Shown: piece by piece, positions 1 to 10,092 of the stretch
How the letters are laid out: each line of letters opens with the position of its first letter
Position numbering within the stretch: the stretch's first letter is position 1
NCBI GenBank assembly: GCA_010094045.1
Contig: ML986685.1
Span: 65,368-125,179 of the forward strand
Direction: 5' to 3'
Origin: Lojkania enalia
Lineage: Eukaryota; Ascomycota; Dothideomycetes; Pleosporales
DNA: 59,812 bases
Notes under the pieces: generated by a model
Databases searched by the model: none
Seen by the model: the letters and a program-made list of their open reading frames with translations, nothing else
Told to the model about the DNA's origin: nothing
Position numbers and translations under genes: made by a program

Positions 1-1290
1 AGGTATAAGTAGATATACTAATTAACTAGGGTTTAGATTCGGTCCTAAAAACCTTTAATAGTAATTTTAAAGGGTAAGTACTATATTAATATATATAGGG
101 CTTAGGAGAGTAATCTAGCTACTATAGAATTAAGAAATAGAAAGCCTTAAGCGCCTATATTAATAAGAGCGTTTAATTATACACTAACACCTTTTAAATA
201 TAGAATAGTAGAGATTTAGAAGTACTTTCCTCTAAACAAATATAATAAATTAATATTTAATAAGTCGTACTTACTTAAACCTAGAATAGAAAGTTTTCCT
301 AGGCGTCTCTATTTCCCACCTAAGAACTATCTAGATAGTACTTATTTACGTCTAGAAACTCTTCTTTCTTAATCTTCTCTTATTTAACCTCTATCTTTTA
401 TACTCTAAGGACTGTATATTTGTTTGTAAAGTATTCTAGTTTACTATAATTATAGTAATTACCTAGGGTTGTATACCTTTCAGGTGTAGAAGTCTTACTA
501 GATTATTAGAAAGTAATTGTAGTAGAATAAGGTGTTAATACTAGAGTAGATCGGGGTAGTATTAGATTATAGATTACTTTAGATAAACTCTTAGAAGCCT
601 TCTAGTACCAATCTAAATTTATTTTAGCTGTAACCTATAGGCTAATAGTTTATTCTAAAAGGTTAGGAATGCTCCTCCTTTCTATATTATAGGCTGTTAA
701 GTAGGCGACTATAGTATTAAAGGAGCCTTTTTATATAAGCTTAAAGCTAAAGTTTAGTATCTTTAGGCTGGGGAGAATCTTATCTTATAGATAGAAAAAC
801 TACTTAGATTAGGGTACGGATCTTCTAATAGCTGTACTAATAAAGCGAGCTTTAAAAGTTAAGAATACTTCTCTCTTATTTATCCTTAGAACCTGAAACG
901 CCTATCGCGCCTCTATCTCTTTATTATCTATAATAAAATATGATTGTAGAAGCAAAATTATTTCTTTAATATTCTTAAACCGATACTAGTCTAATTTAGC
1001 TAGGTATTTTAGCTCTAGATACCCTTTCGCAGTACTAGAGGTGTGTCCTTATATTAACACTATATATATACGCTCTATCTAATAGTAATCTATATTAATC
1101 TTAAGTTGGTCTAGAATTAAAGCTTACTATTATTTAAATATAGGTTTGTTACTATCTATAAAGCTTTTAATCTTAGACGTATATTTAGTAAGGTGGGCTT
1201 AAGGAGGCTTAGGAGTAGTTAAGAGGTTTCTTACTAAGGGAGTTATAAAAGTTTCTCAGCATATTATTAGTTCTGATTTAGTAGTTTATA
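1..1290 (-). pseudogene. RIP-degraded gag-protease of a Ty3/gypsy-type retrotransposon (gypsy C), cut by window edge
   Basis: Read on the minus strand, about 1100 to 330 resembles a gag capsid region with a run of the type EIEARQAFQVLRINKRE. It is followed by a single zinc knuckle at about 460-413 in which the CX2CX4HX4C cysteines and histidine now read as Tyr (NYYNYSKLEYFTNKY). Further downstream, at 161-153, lies the retroviral-type aspartic protease triad, now Asn-Ile-Gly in the context LINIGAQGFLF, where Asp-Thr-Gly is expected. The order gag, knuckle, protease is normal for a gag-pol polyprotein. Reverse transcriptase would lie left of base 1, outside the window. In-frame stops are TAG/TAA at likely Gln or Trp codons, so it is inactive. 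It does not obviously belong to the gypsy A or B families elsewhere in the window, but the decay makes this uncertain. Confidence 0.6.
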
Positions 1291-1790
1291 GAGGTTAATT
1301 AGGACTAATAATTCTCTATTATATTAAGCATATAATCTCCTCTTATAAAATTGCAATTTATTCCTTAAGAGTTAGTTTACTCTAATTTCCCTCTAAATTA
1401 GATAGGTTCTTTATTATAGGCCTTATAGAGAGGGGTCCGCCTGTTATAAGGCCCCCTGTAAGAGGTAACAGTTGTTCTATATATATAGATAGAAGCTTAC
1501 TCTTACTATAACTTACGGGTATATTAGTTCTAGTATAGAAATTAGAAGGTAAATTATAGTTAGATATTAGCAGTTGCCTCTAATTCTAATAGGTTATTAG
1601 TAGTTTCTAAGTTTCTACCTAGGCGTACTCCACGCAGCTTTTCTAAAAGCAATCCTAATTATAGAGGATAGGAAGTTCTAAATCGAAAAGCTTTAGTTAA
1701 TAGAAGGTTTCTAAGATTCTATCTAGATAACTAAATAATTTAATATAACAGTATATAAGTATTATAATCTAAACTAAATTAAACGTATCT
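1291..1790. other. Unassigned stretch between gypsy C gag and the Fot1-like relic
   Basis: No gene recognised. By position it should hold the start of gag, the untranslated leader and possibly the 5' LTR of gypsy C on the minus strand. I could not find a second LTR copy in the window to define it. It is slightly richer in C and G than its surroundings, for example around 1430-1470. Confidence 0.3.
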
Positions 1791-1799
1791 TAGACTTAG

Positions 1800-3437
1800 A
1801 TATATTTAAATAAACAATTAATACAATATTATTAAAGAGGCTATTACTAGTAGTATTAAGTTTTTCTATATAATATAACGGTATAAGTAAGATAATAGGT
1901 CCAAATATAGCACGAATCTACTTAGAGGTATATAGGAGTACGTAGGGGATTAGGGACCTAGGAATTCTATTAATACCTATAGGCCTTATACGAAAGGATA
2001 TAGAAGAACTACTAAACTACTTATAAGAGAGTATACAACTATATATAGAAGGGAAAAGAGGTAGAACTAGGGGTAGAATAAGATAAGCGAAAAGCTTTGG
2101 GATAAGGTTATATATAAAGCTTTTCGTAGAACAATTTCTTTGTATCGTTACATATATAATAATAATATCTACAATTTTAATAAGATAGGCTTTTAGATAG
2201 GTATTATTAGTACTATAAAGGTTATTATAGGTTTAGAATATTATATAAGGTCTATTCTTATATAGCTAGGCGATTATAAGTAAGTTATAGTTATCTAGAA
2301 TATCTACGCTACTACGTATATAACCCCGCTATTTATTATCTATAAAGGACGCGTCTATATCTTTATATAATATAAAGAAGCAGGTATACTATATAATTAG
2401 AAAATTTCAGTCTCTAAAAACGGCTGGATAAATAATACGCTTAGTCTTAAGTAGCTAAAGTACTTTAATAAATATATAAAGATGCGTTAGGTAGAGTTAT
2501 ATAGGCTATTTATTTTAGACAGCTATAAAAGCTACCTTAACTAGAAATTTAAAGATTACTACCTTATATAAAAGATCCTAACACTTTATATACCTTCTTA
2601 TTTATCGTATATACTTCAGCCTCTTAATATAGTTTACTTCTTACTGTTAAAGCTAAAGTACTTATAGTATATATAAGACTTAGCGCGCCGACGCGTCTAC
2701 TATATTAATAAAGAAGGCTTCCTTCCAGCCTTTAAGGACGCGTTTTTTAACGTATTTATATATAAGAACTATTAAAAGGCCTTTAAAGTAATAGAAATTA
2801 TTCCTCTAAACGTATAGGTTATATTAAATCGCCTTAATATATAACTATATACCCTACTAGAACTACTTCTATAAGAAGACTTCTAGTAGTCTAAAACTCT
2901 AAGTAATATATATAAATTTGGGTTATAATTAATACTTATATAAAAGTCCTTCGTACAATTACTAAAAGAGGTGTAAGAAGGATTCTTACAGCTTATAAAA
3001 GGTGCTGAGTTAATACTATATTAGAATATACTTCTTTAAGCTTATAACTCTAAGCTTAAAAGGTAATTAGAAGAAGTAACTAAGTGTAAAACGTATAAAA
3101 GAAAGTATATTTAGTATAGCAGTATAGTATTATATAGCAAGAAATCTTTATATATAGCTGCTGAAGTATCTATAAACTCTCAGCTCTTTAAGAAGATTTG
3201 TAGTACTGATACTTAAGAAAGGGCTTAACCAGCTTAACGCTACTATAGTAACTATAGTAAGACTGGATATAACGCTCGTACGTGCTAAAAGGATAGTAGG
3301 GAAAATTCTAAATTAGATAAAAGTATATTATATATAGGATCTCTTATTAGTATTAAATAAATTAACTTTTTATATATAGTATTTGTTATACTAAGAAAAA
3401 GTAGCTACTTTAATAGTTTAGCCGCTTTAATAGTAGA
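1800..3437 (+). pseudogene. Fot1/pogo (Tc1-mariner superfamily) DDE transposase, RIP-inactivated
   Basis: The decayed frame shows the pogo/Fot1 signature in order. At 2170-2190 is YNFNKIGF, the family's NFDETGF with the first catalytic Asp changed to Asn (codon 2179-2181). At about 2509-2532 is LFILDSYKSYL, where the second catalytic Asp (2518-2520) is intact and the usual SHxSH histidines are Tyr. At 2617-2640 is QPLNIVYF, the QPLDVxxF motif with the third Asp changed to Asn (2626-2628). A C-terminal CCHC-like motif, SKTGYNARTC, lies at about 3236-3295. The many in-frame TAG/TAA codons are RIP-type. I could not define the terminal inverted repeats. The right edge is set by the start of TLH-derived sequence at about 3438, where the element may have inserted. 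It is distinct from the pogo element at 5281-6782. Confidence 0.75.
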
Positions 3438-4620
3438 ATACGTTATTAGTTTAGTATATAATATATATTTAAGTAAGTATAATATAGCTAAATATATAAT
3501 ATTTAGTATTATAGTATAAATAGAAGTAGATATAGAAGATAGTATTAGTAATATATTAGCAGCAGATACAGTAGCTTAGAGAATAAAGGGAGAAAGAAGT
3601 AGTATACTACTATAATAAAATATAATATAAAGTAATAGATAAAGTACTAAATAGTAAATACTATTATATTAGAGATATAGAGTAAATTAGATAGTTAAAA
3701 GAATAGTTCAAAAAAGGTAGATTTATAATAACTATATTAGTATTAGGTATAAGAGTAGATTTTTTAGAGATTATATTAATACTATATATAGAGATACTAT
3801 AAAATATAATTAACTTTATTTAGAAGAGTAGATTTAATAATTCTTATAAAAGAGGGTAAGGTAGAGTAAAAAATAGAATAAAAGAAGGAAAAGCTAGATA
3901 TATAGGTAATAGAGAGGTTTATTATAGATAGTAGATATTAGGAAGGGCTAATAAGTAGCTATTTTAATAAGAAGTAGGTAAGCTATAATAATATTAAGTT
4001 AACTAAATATAACTAATATAGAGAAGATATTAGTAAATAGTAGAATAGATAGTATAAAGTAAGCTTAGTATAGTAGTAGATTTAAAAGGTACTAGAAGAG
4101 CTATATAAAAGATACGTAGTATACTAGATAATAGAAGAAATAAAAATAGAGAAATAGTAGAAGTATAAGATAATATAGTATATAATATAGTTTAAAATAA
4201 ATAGAGTTAAACTAAATAGATTTTAGATAAAAATATAGAATAGAAAAGAGAGTTATAGCTACTAGTAATACTAGGTTAGTTAAAAGTACTATATAACTAG
4301 GTTAGATATAAGTAATTAATATTAGTAGCTAAATATAATAGTATTATTAGTTTAAATAGTAGTAGAGGTTAAAAAGAAAGTTTAAATAATCTAATAGTAT
4401 AACTATTTAAAGAAATTTAGTAGGGATTAAAAAATATATATAGAGTAGTTAAGAAAAAAGTACTTTTAATAGGTTTAGGAGGAGTATTTTAATAATATAA
4501 TAGTAGTTAATATTTAAATTATACTCTTTATATAGTAGAATATAGAATAGAATAATAAAAATAAATATAGTAAAGTATATAGAATAAATAGAAAGTAGAT
4601 AGAAATTAAAAATAAAGTAG
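3438..4620 (+). pseudogene. TLH unit 0: C-terminal half of a telomere-linked RecQ helicase, heavily RIPed
   Basis: This aligns base for base, apart from transitions, with 20423 onward in unit 1, 34813 onward in unit 3 and 58603 onward in unit 10. It covers the end of helicase domain 1, the RecQ C-terminal helicase domain and the C-terminal cysteine-containing tail. At about 3650-3800 the decayed frame reads like the RecQ stretch that ends in GVDFPGIV and the Trp-Ser-Met-Ile-Asp-Phe region, here LGIRVDFLEII. It lacks the head, zinc fingers, recombinase-like region and Walker A, and the Fot1-like relic abuts its 5' side. It keeps fewer C and CpG than the right-hand units, so it is the most strongly mutated copy in the window. 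Confidence 0.75.
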
Positions 4621-5280
4621 TAATATAGTAGATTTTTTAAAAAAAAGAAGTTAAAAAATAAATAAAATATTTCTTCTATAATTAAAAAAAAGAATTTATT
4701 AATATTTTTAGATATTAGTATAAAAGAAATTAATAAGTTAAAATAAATAAAAGAAAATATATTTTAGAAAAGAAAAGTTAATAAGAAGAAAGTAATATAA
4801 TTAATAATAATATAAAAAGAAAATAAAATTAAAATATATATTTCTAAATTAAATTAAATAATATAAAAAGTAGTAGTATAATTTAAAAATCTTTAAAAAA
4901 AAAAGTAAAAAAAAAATATTTATATTAAAATAGATAAAAATTTAAAGAAAAATAAATTAATATAATAGTAGTAAAAAGAAGAGAAATATATAATAGAGAA
5001 AATATTTAGTAGAAATATAAATATATATTATAATAAAATAAAGAAAAAACAAATAGAAAATATAATAAAAAAAAGATAATATTATAAAAAAAAGGTAAGA
5101 TAAAAAAGAAAGAAAAGAAATATAAAAATAGTTAAAGTAATATAAATATTATATTTAGATAAATATTAATATAATTATTTAAATAAGAATTAATATAATT
5201 ATATAATATAATTTTAAAAGTAAAAAATAGAATAAATTATAATAATAGTATTAAGAAGATAAGAAAAGATATTTATAATA
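4621..5280 (+). other. A-rich 3' tail of TLH unit 0
   Basis: About 660 bases with almost no C and long A/G runs, following the end of the helicase reading frame. The first ~300 bases match the tail of unit 1 (about 21600-21944), so this is the 3' untranslated or intergenic tail of the TLH repeat and not new coding sequence. It ends at the terminal inverted repeat of the pogo element. No gene is visible in it. Confidence 0.6.
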
Positions 5281-5282
5281 TA

Positions 5283-5323
5283 TTTTATAAGCAAGTCGCC
5301 CACCTAAGTAAGTTACCTATCTT
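5283..5323 (+). repeat. Left terminal inverted repeat of the 1.5-kb pogo element
   Basis: Starts TTTTATAAGCAAGTCGCC. It matches the reverse complement of 6740-6780 with about nine transition differences and no indel. The repeat contains its own sub-repeat, AAGT(CG/TA)CC, twice about 20 bases apart, a possible transposase-binding duplication. Confidence 0.8.
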
Positions 5324-5399
5324 ATTAGCTATCTCTATATTTAGAGGCGTGCATCGTGATAATACCTGCAGATATTACTATAATAATTTAATAGGGGAT

Positions 5400-6530
5400 A
5401 GATATACTATTTATCTACTATTATACAAGTTCTAGTATTATGTCTAGGCTTACTACAGCAGCTACAGCGCTTCTAGTATAGTATACCTACTCTTCTATAC
5501 TTCCTACCTACGCGTACTTTATCCTTTAGCTGCTTATCTACCTCCTTTTAAGTAGCTATCTCAGTAGCTTTAGCTTTAGTAAGACTACCTTACTTCTGTA
5601 GAACCTTTTTTAATCGCTTTTTACGCTGCGATAGAGCCTTATTTACTTTTTAAAGCTGACTAATCTAACACTAAAATAGTACGTATAAATAAGCTATTTA
5701 TATAGTACCTTTAGTAAGTAAATTAAGAGAATTATTAATTATAGTAGGTAAGCTATTCTAATATTTAGTAATACGGTCTTAAATTAGTATTATTTAAGAC
5801 TCTAGTTTAATAGTATTAGTTAGTATTTTTAACTTTTAGAGGTAACTAGCTACTAATAGTAATAATAGAATATGAAGCTTAATATCGAGCTTTAATAGTA
5901 CTATATTAGGATTATATAGTTCTAGACTAGTATCTCGAAAGCTTATATATATATATTAGCCTTAGTAATAGAGTGCTAATATACTATATAAAAGGTTGGT
6001 AGAAAGTTAAGCTTTATAATATAATAGATACTAGCTTATATAAACTTATTAATCTTACGCCTATATACTTTCTTTAATAATAAAAAACAGCCTATATCTA
6101 AAGGCTATAGTAGATATAATAAATATACTAGTATATATAATAGAATAATATCCTTCTCTTTATAGAGTAGCTAAAACTTAGTAGACTTATAGCTTTTATA
6201 GCTATTAATAATTAGCAGACGATAAGCGCTTACTATATACTACCTTATATACTAAAGATTAAACCAGCTACTAATAACTTTAGGATCTTTATAGAGAACT
6301 CTTTAATAGTTATATTTTTAATAGAAGTATATTTTAAGCTTAGGAATGCGATTAATAAAGTTTATTAGCTAGTTTTTACTAACCTAATCTATAGAGCGAG
6401 CTCTAAGTAAATAGTTAGCTATATCTCGTATACTATCGATTATAGGAGGGTATCTACAAGATAATAGGTCTAGTATATATTATATTATAGTTAATTCTTC
6501 TAGCTTTATAAACTTCTTTAAATTAGGCTT
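5400..6530 (-). pseudogene. Pogo-type transposase missing the first part of its DDE core
   Basis: Reading the minus strand from about 6530: an N-terminal CENP-B/Tc5-like helix-turn-helix start (KLEELTIIQYILDLLS), then the second DNA-binding half. The frame then runs into the region of the second catalytic Asp (now INSYESYKS, about 6215-6185) and the QPLDIGCF third-Asp motif. It ends in a basic tail, QLQKVNKALSQRKKRLKK, and a C-terminal knuckle resembling CxxCxKPRHNTRTC at about 5490-5426. The NFDETGF segment and roughly 150 residues after it are absent between the DNA-binding part and the second Asp. The element could not have made an active transposase even before RIP. Only one residue of the catalytic triad appears unmutated (QPLD), apart from RIP effects. 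Confidence 0.7.
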
Positions 6531-6739
6531 ATAATTGTATTATAAAGGTTTACTAGTATATTAGTCTCTAAGCGTTATTTAGGGGATATTATAAGTAGTT
6601 ACAGTATTTTATACGCTCTAAATTTAATCTTAATTAATAGCTAAAATAGCTAGTAATATCTAACCTTTTTAATAGATTAATTAAGGTTAAGGTAGTTAAT
6701 ATATTATGTTGTAAGTAGGTACGGTATAACTTTTTAGTA

Positions 6740-6780
6740 AAAGTAGGCGACTTATTTAAGTAGGTAACTCGCTTATAAAA
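6740..6780 (-). repeat. Right terminal inverted repeat of the 1.5-kb pogo element
   Basis: The reverse complement begins TTTTATAAGCGAGTTACC and pairs with 5283-5323. A third copy of the repeat is at 16459-16499, at the start of the truncated relative. Confidence 0.8.
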
Positions 6781-6786
6781 TACGTT

Positions 6787-8925
6787 AATAGAAAAAAATA
6801 GATAAAAATAGTTAAGTAGAGTTAAAAATAGAAATAAAATTAGAGAAGAAATTTAGAGTAGAAAATAAAGATAGTAGAAATAATTAAATAAAATTAAAAA
6901 TAGAAGCAGAATTAGAAAAAAATTTTAAAGTAGAAAAAAGAAGTATAGAAGTAGTTAAATAGGGTTAAAAGTAGAAGTAAAATTAGAAAAAGGATTAGAA
7001 GTAATTAAAAAGAGTTAAAAGTAGAGTAGAATAAGAAAAGAGATTTAAAATAGAAAAAAGAATAGATAGAAATAATTAGATAGAAGTAGAAATAGGAGTA
7101 AAATTAGAAAAGCTATTTAGGATAGAAAAAAAAAGTAGTAGAAATAGTTAAATAGAATTAAAAGTAGAATAGAATTAGAAAAAGAATTTAAAGTAGAAAA
7201 AAGAATAGTTAAAGGTAGTTAGATAGAAGTAGAAATAGAAGTAGAATTAGAAAAGGTATTTAAAAAAGAAAAAAGAAGAACTAGAGGTAATTAAAAAGAA
7301 TTAGGATTAGAATAGAGTTAGAAAAATAGTATAGAATAGAAAAAAGAAGAATTAGAGGTAGTTAAATAGAGTTAAGATTAGAATAGAAATAGAGAAGTAA
7401 TTTAAAGTAGAAAAAAGAATAAGTAAAAGTAGTTAAGTAGAGTTAAAATTAGGATAGAGTTAAAGAATAAGTAAAAAATAGAAAGAAGAAATATTAGGGG
7501 TAGATAAATAGGGTTAAAATTAGGGTAGGATTAGAGAAGTAAGTTAAGATAGGAAAGGAAAATACTAGAGGTACTTAAATAGAGATAAAGTTAGAATAGT
7601 ATTAGAAAAGATATTTAGAGTAGAAAAAAGAATAGCTAGAAATAGTTAAATAGAAGTAGAAGTAAAATTAAAAAAGCTATTTAGAATAGAAAAAAGAAGT
7701 ACTAAAAATAATTAAAGAGTGTTAGAGGTAGAATAGAATTAGAGAAGATATTTAAAATAGAAAAAAGAAGTAGTAGAGGTAGTTAAATAGAGTTAAAAAT
7801 AGAAAAGAATTAGAAAACCAGTTTAAGGTAGAAAAAAGAAGTAGTAGAGGTAGTTATAAGAGGTTAAAGTTAGAATAAGATTAGAGAATATATTTAAAAT
7901 AGAAAAAAGAAGTATTAGAAATAGTTTTAAATAGAGTTAAAAATAGAGTAGAATTAAAAAAGTAGTATAAGATAGAAAAAAGAAATACTAGAGGTAGTTA
8001 AAGAGGATTAAAGCTAGAATAGGGTTATAAAAGTAGTGTAAAATAGAGAAAAGAAGTATTAGAGGTAGTTAAATAGGGTTAAAAATAGGGTAGGATTAGA
8101 AAATAGGTATAAAGTAGAAAAAAGAAGGGCTAGAGATAGTTAAAGGGGGTTAGAACTAAAATAGAATTAGAGAAAGAATCTAAAATAGAAAAAAGAATAG
8201 CTAGAAGTAGTTAAATAGAGTTAAAAATAGAGAAAAGTTAGAAAAGAGGTTTAGAGTAGAACAAAGAAGGATTAAAAGTAGTTAAAAAGGGTTAAAGTTA
8301 GAGTAGGATTAGAAAAATAGTATAAAATAGAAAAAGGAAGTAGTATTAAATATAAGAAGATTAGAGTTAGAATAGAAATAGAAATATAATATAGAATAGA
8401 AAAAAGAAGTAGTAGAAGTATTTAAAGAGAGTTAAAATTAGAATAGAATTAGAAAATAAGATTAGAATAGAAAAAAAAATAGGTAGAAATAGTTAAATAG
8501 AGATAAAAATAGAGTAGAATTAGAAAATAGGTTTAAAGTAGAAAAAAGAAGTCGTAGAAAGAGTTAAAGGGGGTTAGAATTAGAATAGAATTAGAGAAAT
8601 AGATTAGAATAGAAAAAAAGAACTATAAGAAGTAGTTAAAGGGGGAAAGGATTAGAATAAGATTAGAGAAGTAGTTTAGAATAGAAAAAATAAGTACTAG
8701 AGATAGTTAAAAGGGGTTAAAAGTAGGGTAGTATTAGAAAAGTAGTCTAAAATAGAAAAAAGAAGTATTAGAAGTAGTTAAATAGGGTTAAAAATAGGGT
8801 AGAGTTAGAAAACTAGACTAGAATAGAAAAAAGAAAAGCTAGAGGCAGTTAAGTAGGATTAAAAATAGAGTATAGTTAGAAAATAGAATTAGAGTAGAAA
8901 AAAGAAGTAGTAGAGGTTAAGATTA
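6787..8925 (+). repeat. Purine-rich minisatellite, ~71-bp period, about 30 copies
   Basis: A unit of the form tagaaaaaagaagtagtag, then a gtagttaaatag-like segment, agagttaaaaatag and agtagaattagaaaa recurs throughout. The marker AAAAAAGAAG starts at 7761, 7832 and 7903 (spacing 71), then about 7976 (73), giving roughly 28-30 copies. The plus strand has almost no C. The period is not a multiple of three and no frame is open, so it is not a protein repeat. Copies differ by scattered substitutions and small indels. It lies between the pogo element and gypsy A1. Confidence 0.85.
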
Positions 8926-9016
8926 GAGTTCTTTTAATATATAAATATAAAATATATAGATTAATTTACTATATATTTATATACTAGTAGAGTATTAAAT
9001 ATATATTATCTAATAA

Positions 9017-9021
9017 TTATA
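9017..9021. repeat. Target-site duplication TTATA, left copy (gypsy A1)
   Basis: TTATA immediately left of the LTR and again at 15862-15866 immediately right of the other LTR. Five bases is the usual Ty3/gypsy duplication length. Confidence 0.75.
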
Positions 9022-9390
9022 TATAACAGCCTCTAATTAGCTAGATATAGAGTAGGGTAATAACTAAGAGTAATTATGTGCTATAAGGTATATTATTCTT
9101 ATAGGCTTATAATAGAAGTATATAAATAGAGTATGCGAAGAATATTTAAGTTAACTATAAAGAACTATAAAGATTAGAATTATAAGGTTGTTAAATATAA
9201 TCTAGTTCTCTTATTATTTCTTCTTACTTAGTTACTTAATTAACTAAGCTACTGAGTATACTTAGTTACTTAGTTAATTAAGCTACTAAGCGCGTTATGT
9301 ACCTTATACTAATTTTATTCTTCTAGCTATATAGAATCCTAGATCTTAATTAGGTCTAGTATAAGAGTTCTTATAAGGATATCTATAATA
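9022..9390 (-). repeat. 3' LTR of gypsy A1 (long form, 369 bp)
   Basis: The plus strand begins TATAACAGCCTCTAATTAGC and ends ATCTATAATA. It contains a 34-bp tandem duplication of the ACTTAGTTACTTAG..AACTAAG segment (about 9225-9295) that the element's 5' LTR lacks. Confidence 0.85.
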
Positions 9391-9406
9391 CTACCTTCCC
9401 TCTTTA
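9391..9406 (-). other. Polypurine tract of gypsy A1
   Basis: Read on the minus strand the bases next to the 3' LTR are a purine run (AAAGAGGGAAGGTAG). The same position in gypsy A2 (45276-45290) is AGAGGGGGAAAGTAG. This is the plus-strand primer site. Confidence 0.7.
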
Positions 9407-9699
9407 AGCTCTTAGCCTAAGAGTTTTCCTGTTCTAGACTAATATATAGTAGGGTTAGTATGCTGTTTTCGCTGAGACTATATATATTTCTAATATCTCC
9501 CCTTTATTATTTAACTCTAAGTAGATACTATTATATTAATCGTATAGACTATTTAGGTGAAATAATTATACTTTATTTCTAGTATTCCTGTAAGAGGTTA
9601 ACTTATAAGATAGATAAGAAGAAGATATCTAAAAAATTATATTATTTAGAGTACCTTTATACTAGTATATATTTATTATATAATACGGATCGCGATACT

Positions 9700-10092
9700 T
9701 AGGTTACTTATATATTATATTCCTATACTACTAGTCTATCCCTAATTCTTCTTAGTAGTAAAGTAGGATACTAAAGTTGTAAAGCTAGAGGAAGAGATCT
9801 ATCTAGCCTAGGAGGAGTTAGAATAACTTTTTAATAAGGTAGTAGTAGCTTATATAAAGATCCAGCGTCTTTATAAAATTTGTAAATAAGCGAAATATAG
9901 GTAGGCGGAAGGTTACTAATATGCGTGGGAGTAGCTTAAGGAGGAAAAGGAGGCGGATTATAAGGCGGGTTTTCTTTCTAAAGCGGAGTTATCTTCTATA
10001 ATATAGCTAATATTATTTAATCCTACTATTCTATCTCCTGATTTTCTTTATAAATTTAGGTTTTATAATATACCTACAACGCTATAAAGCTG
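9700..10092 (+). pseudogene. Antisense coiled-coil reading frame between chromodomain and 3' LTR of gypsy A1
   Basis: On the strand opposite to gag-pol, a frame from about 9700 to a stop at 10090-10092 encodes a charged, helical protein. A segment such as KVVKLEEEIYLA is followed by LKEEKEADYKAGFLSKAEL and a Pro/Phe-rich end (FNPTILSPDFLYKF). The internal stops are all TAG/TAA at positions where Gln would fit, so the frame looks like a real one hit by RIP. The same frame is present in gypsy A2 on its minus strand (44985-44690). Its 3' end overlaps the chromodomain end on the other strand. Small antisense coiled-coil frames at this position are, as far as I recall, seen in other fungal chromoviruses. 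Function unknown; nothing here shows that it is expressed. Confidence 0.5.

Larger units (their letters stand above)
5281..6782 (-). mobile_element. Pogo/Fot1-type DNA transposon with ~41-bp terminal inverted repeats, internally deleted
   Basis: The element is bounded by TA at 5281-5282 and 6781-6782, as expected for Tc1-mariner target duplications. Both ends begin TTTTATAAGC and match for about 41 bases with only C/T and G/A differences. Its transposase lies on the minus strand. A truncated inverted copy of its 5' end occurs at 16457-16770. At ~1.5 kb it is shorter than the usual ~1.9 kb because part of the transposase is missing. Confidence 0.8.

Noticed and set aside
6787..8925. CRISPR-like array
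   Set aside because: The whole ~71-bp unit repeats with scattered changes; there are no constant repeats separated by unique spacers, and the setting is a eukaryotic transposon graveyard.
9769..10092. Host gene interrupted by gypsy A1
   Set aside because: The frame lies inside the element, between chromodomain and 3' LTR, and recurs at the same place in gypsy A2, so it belongs to the retrotransposon.
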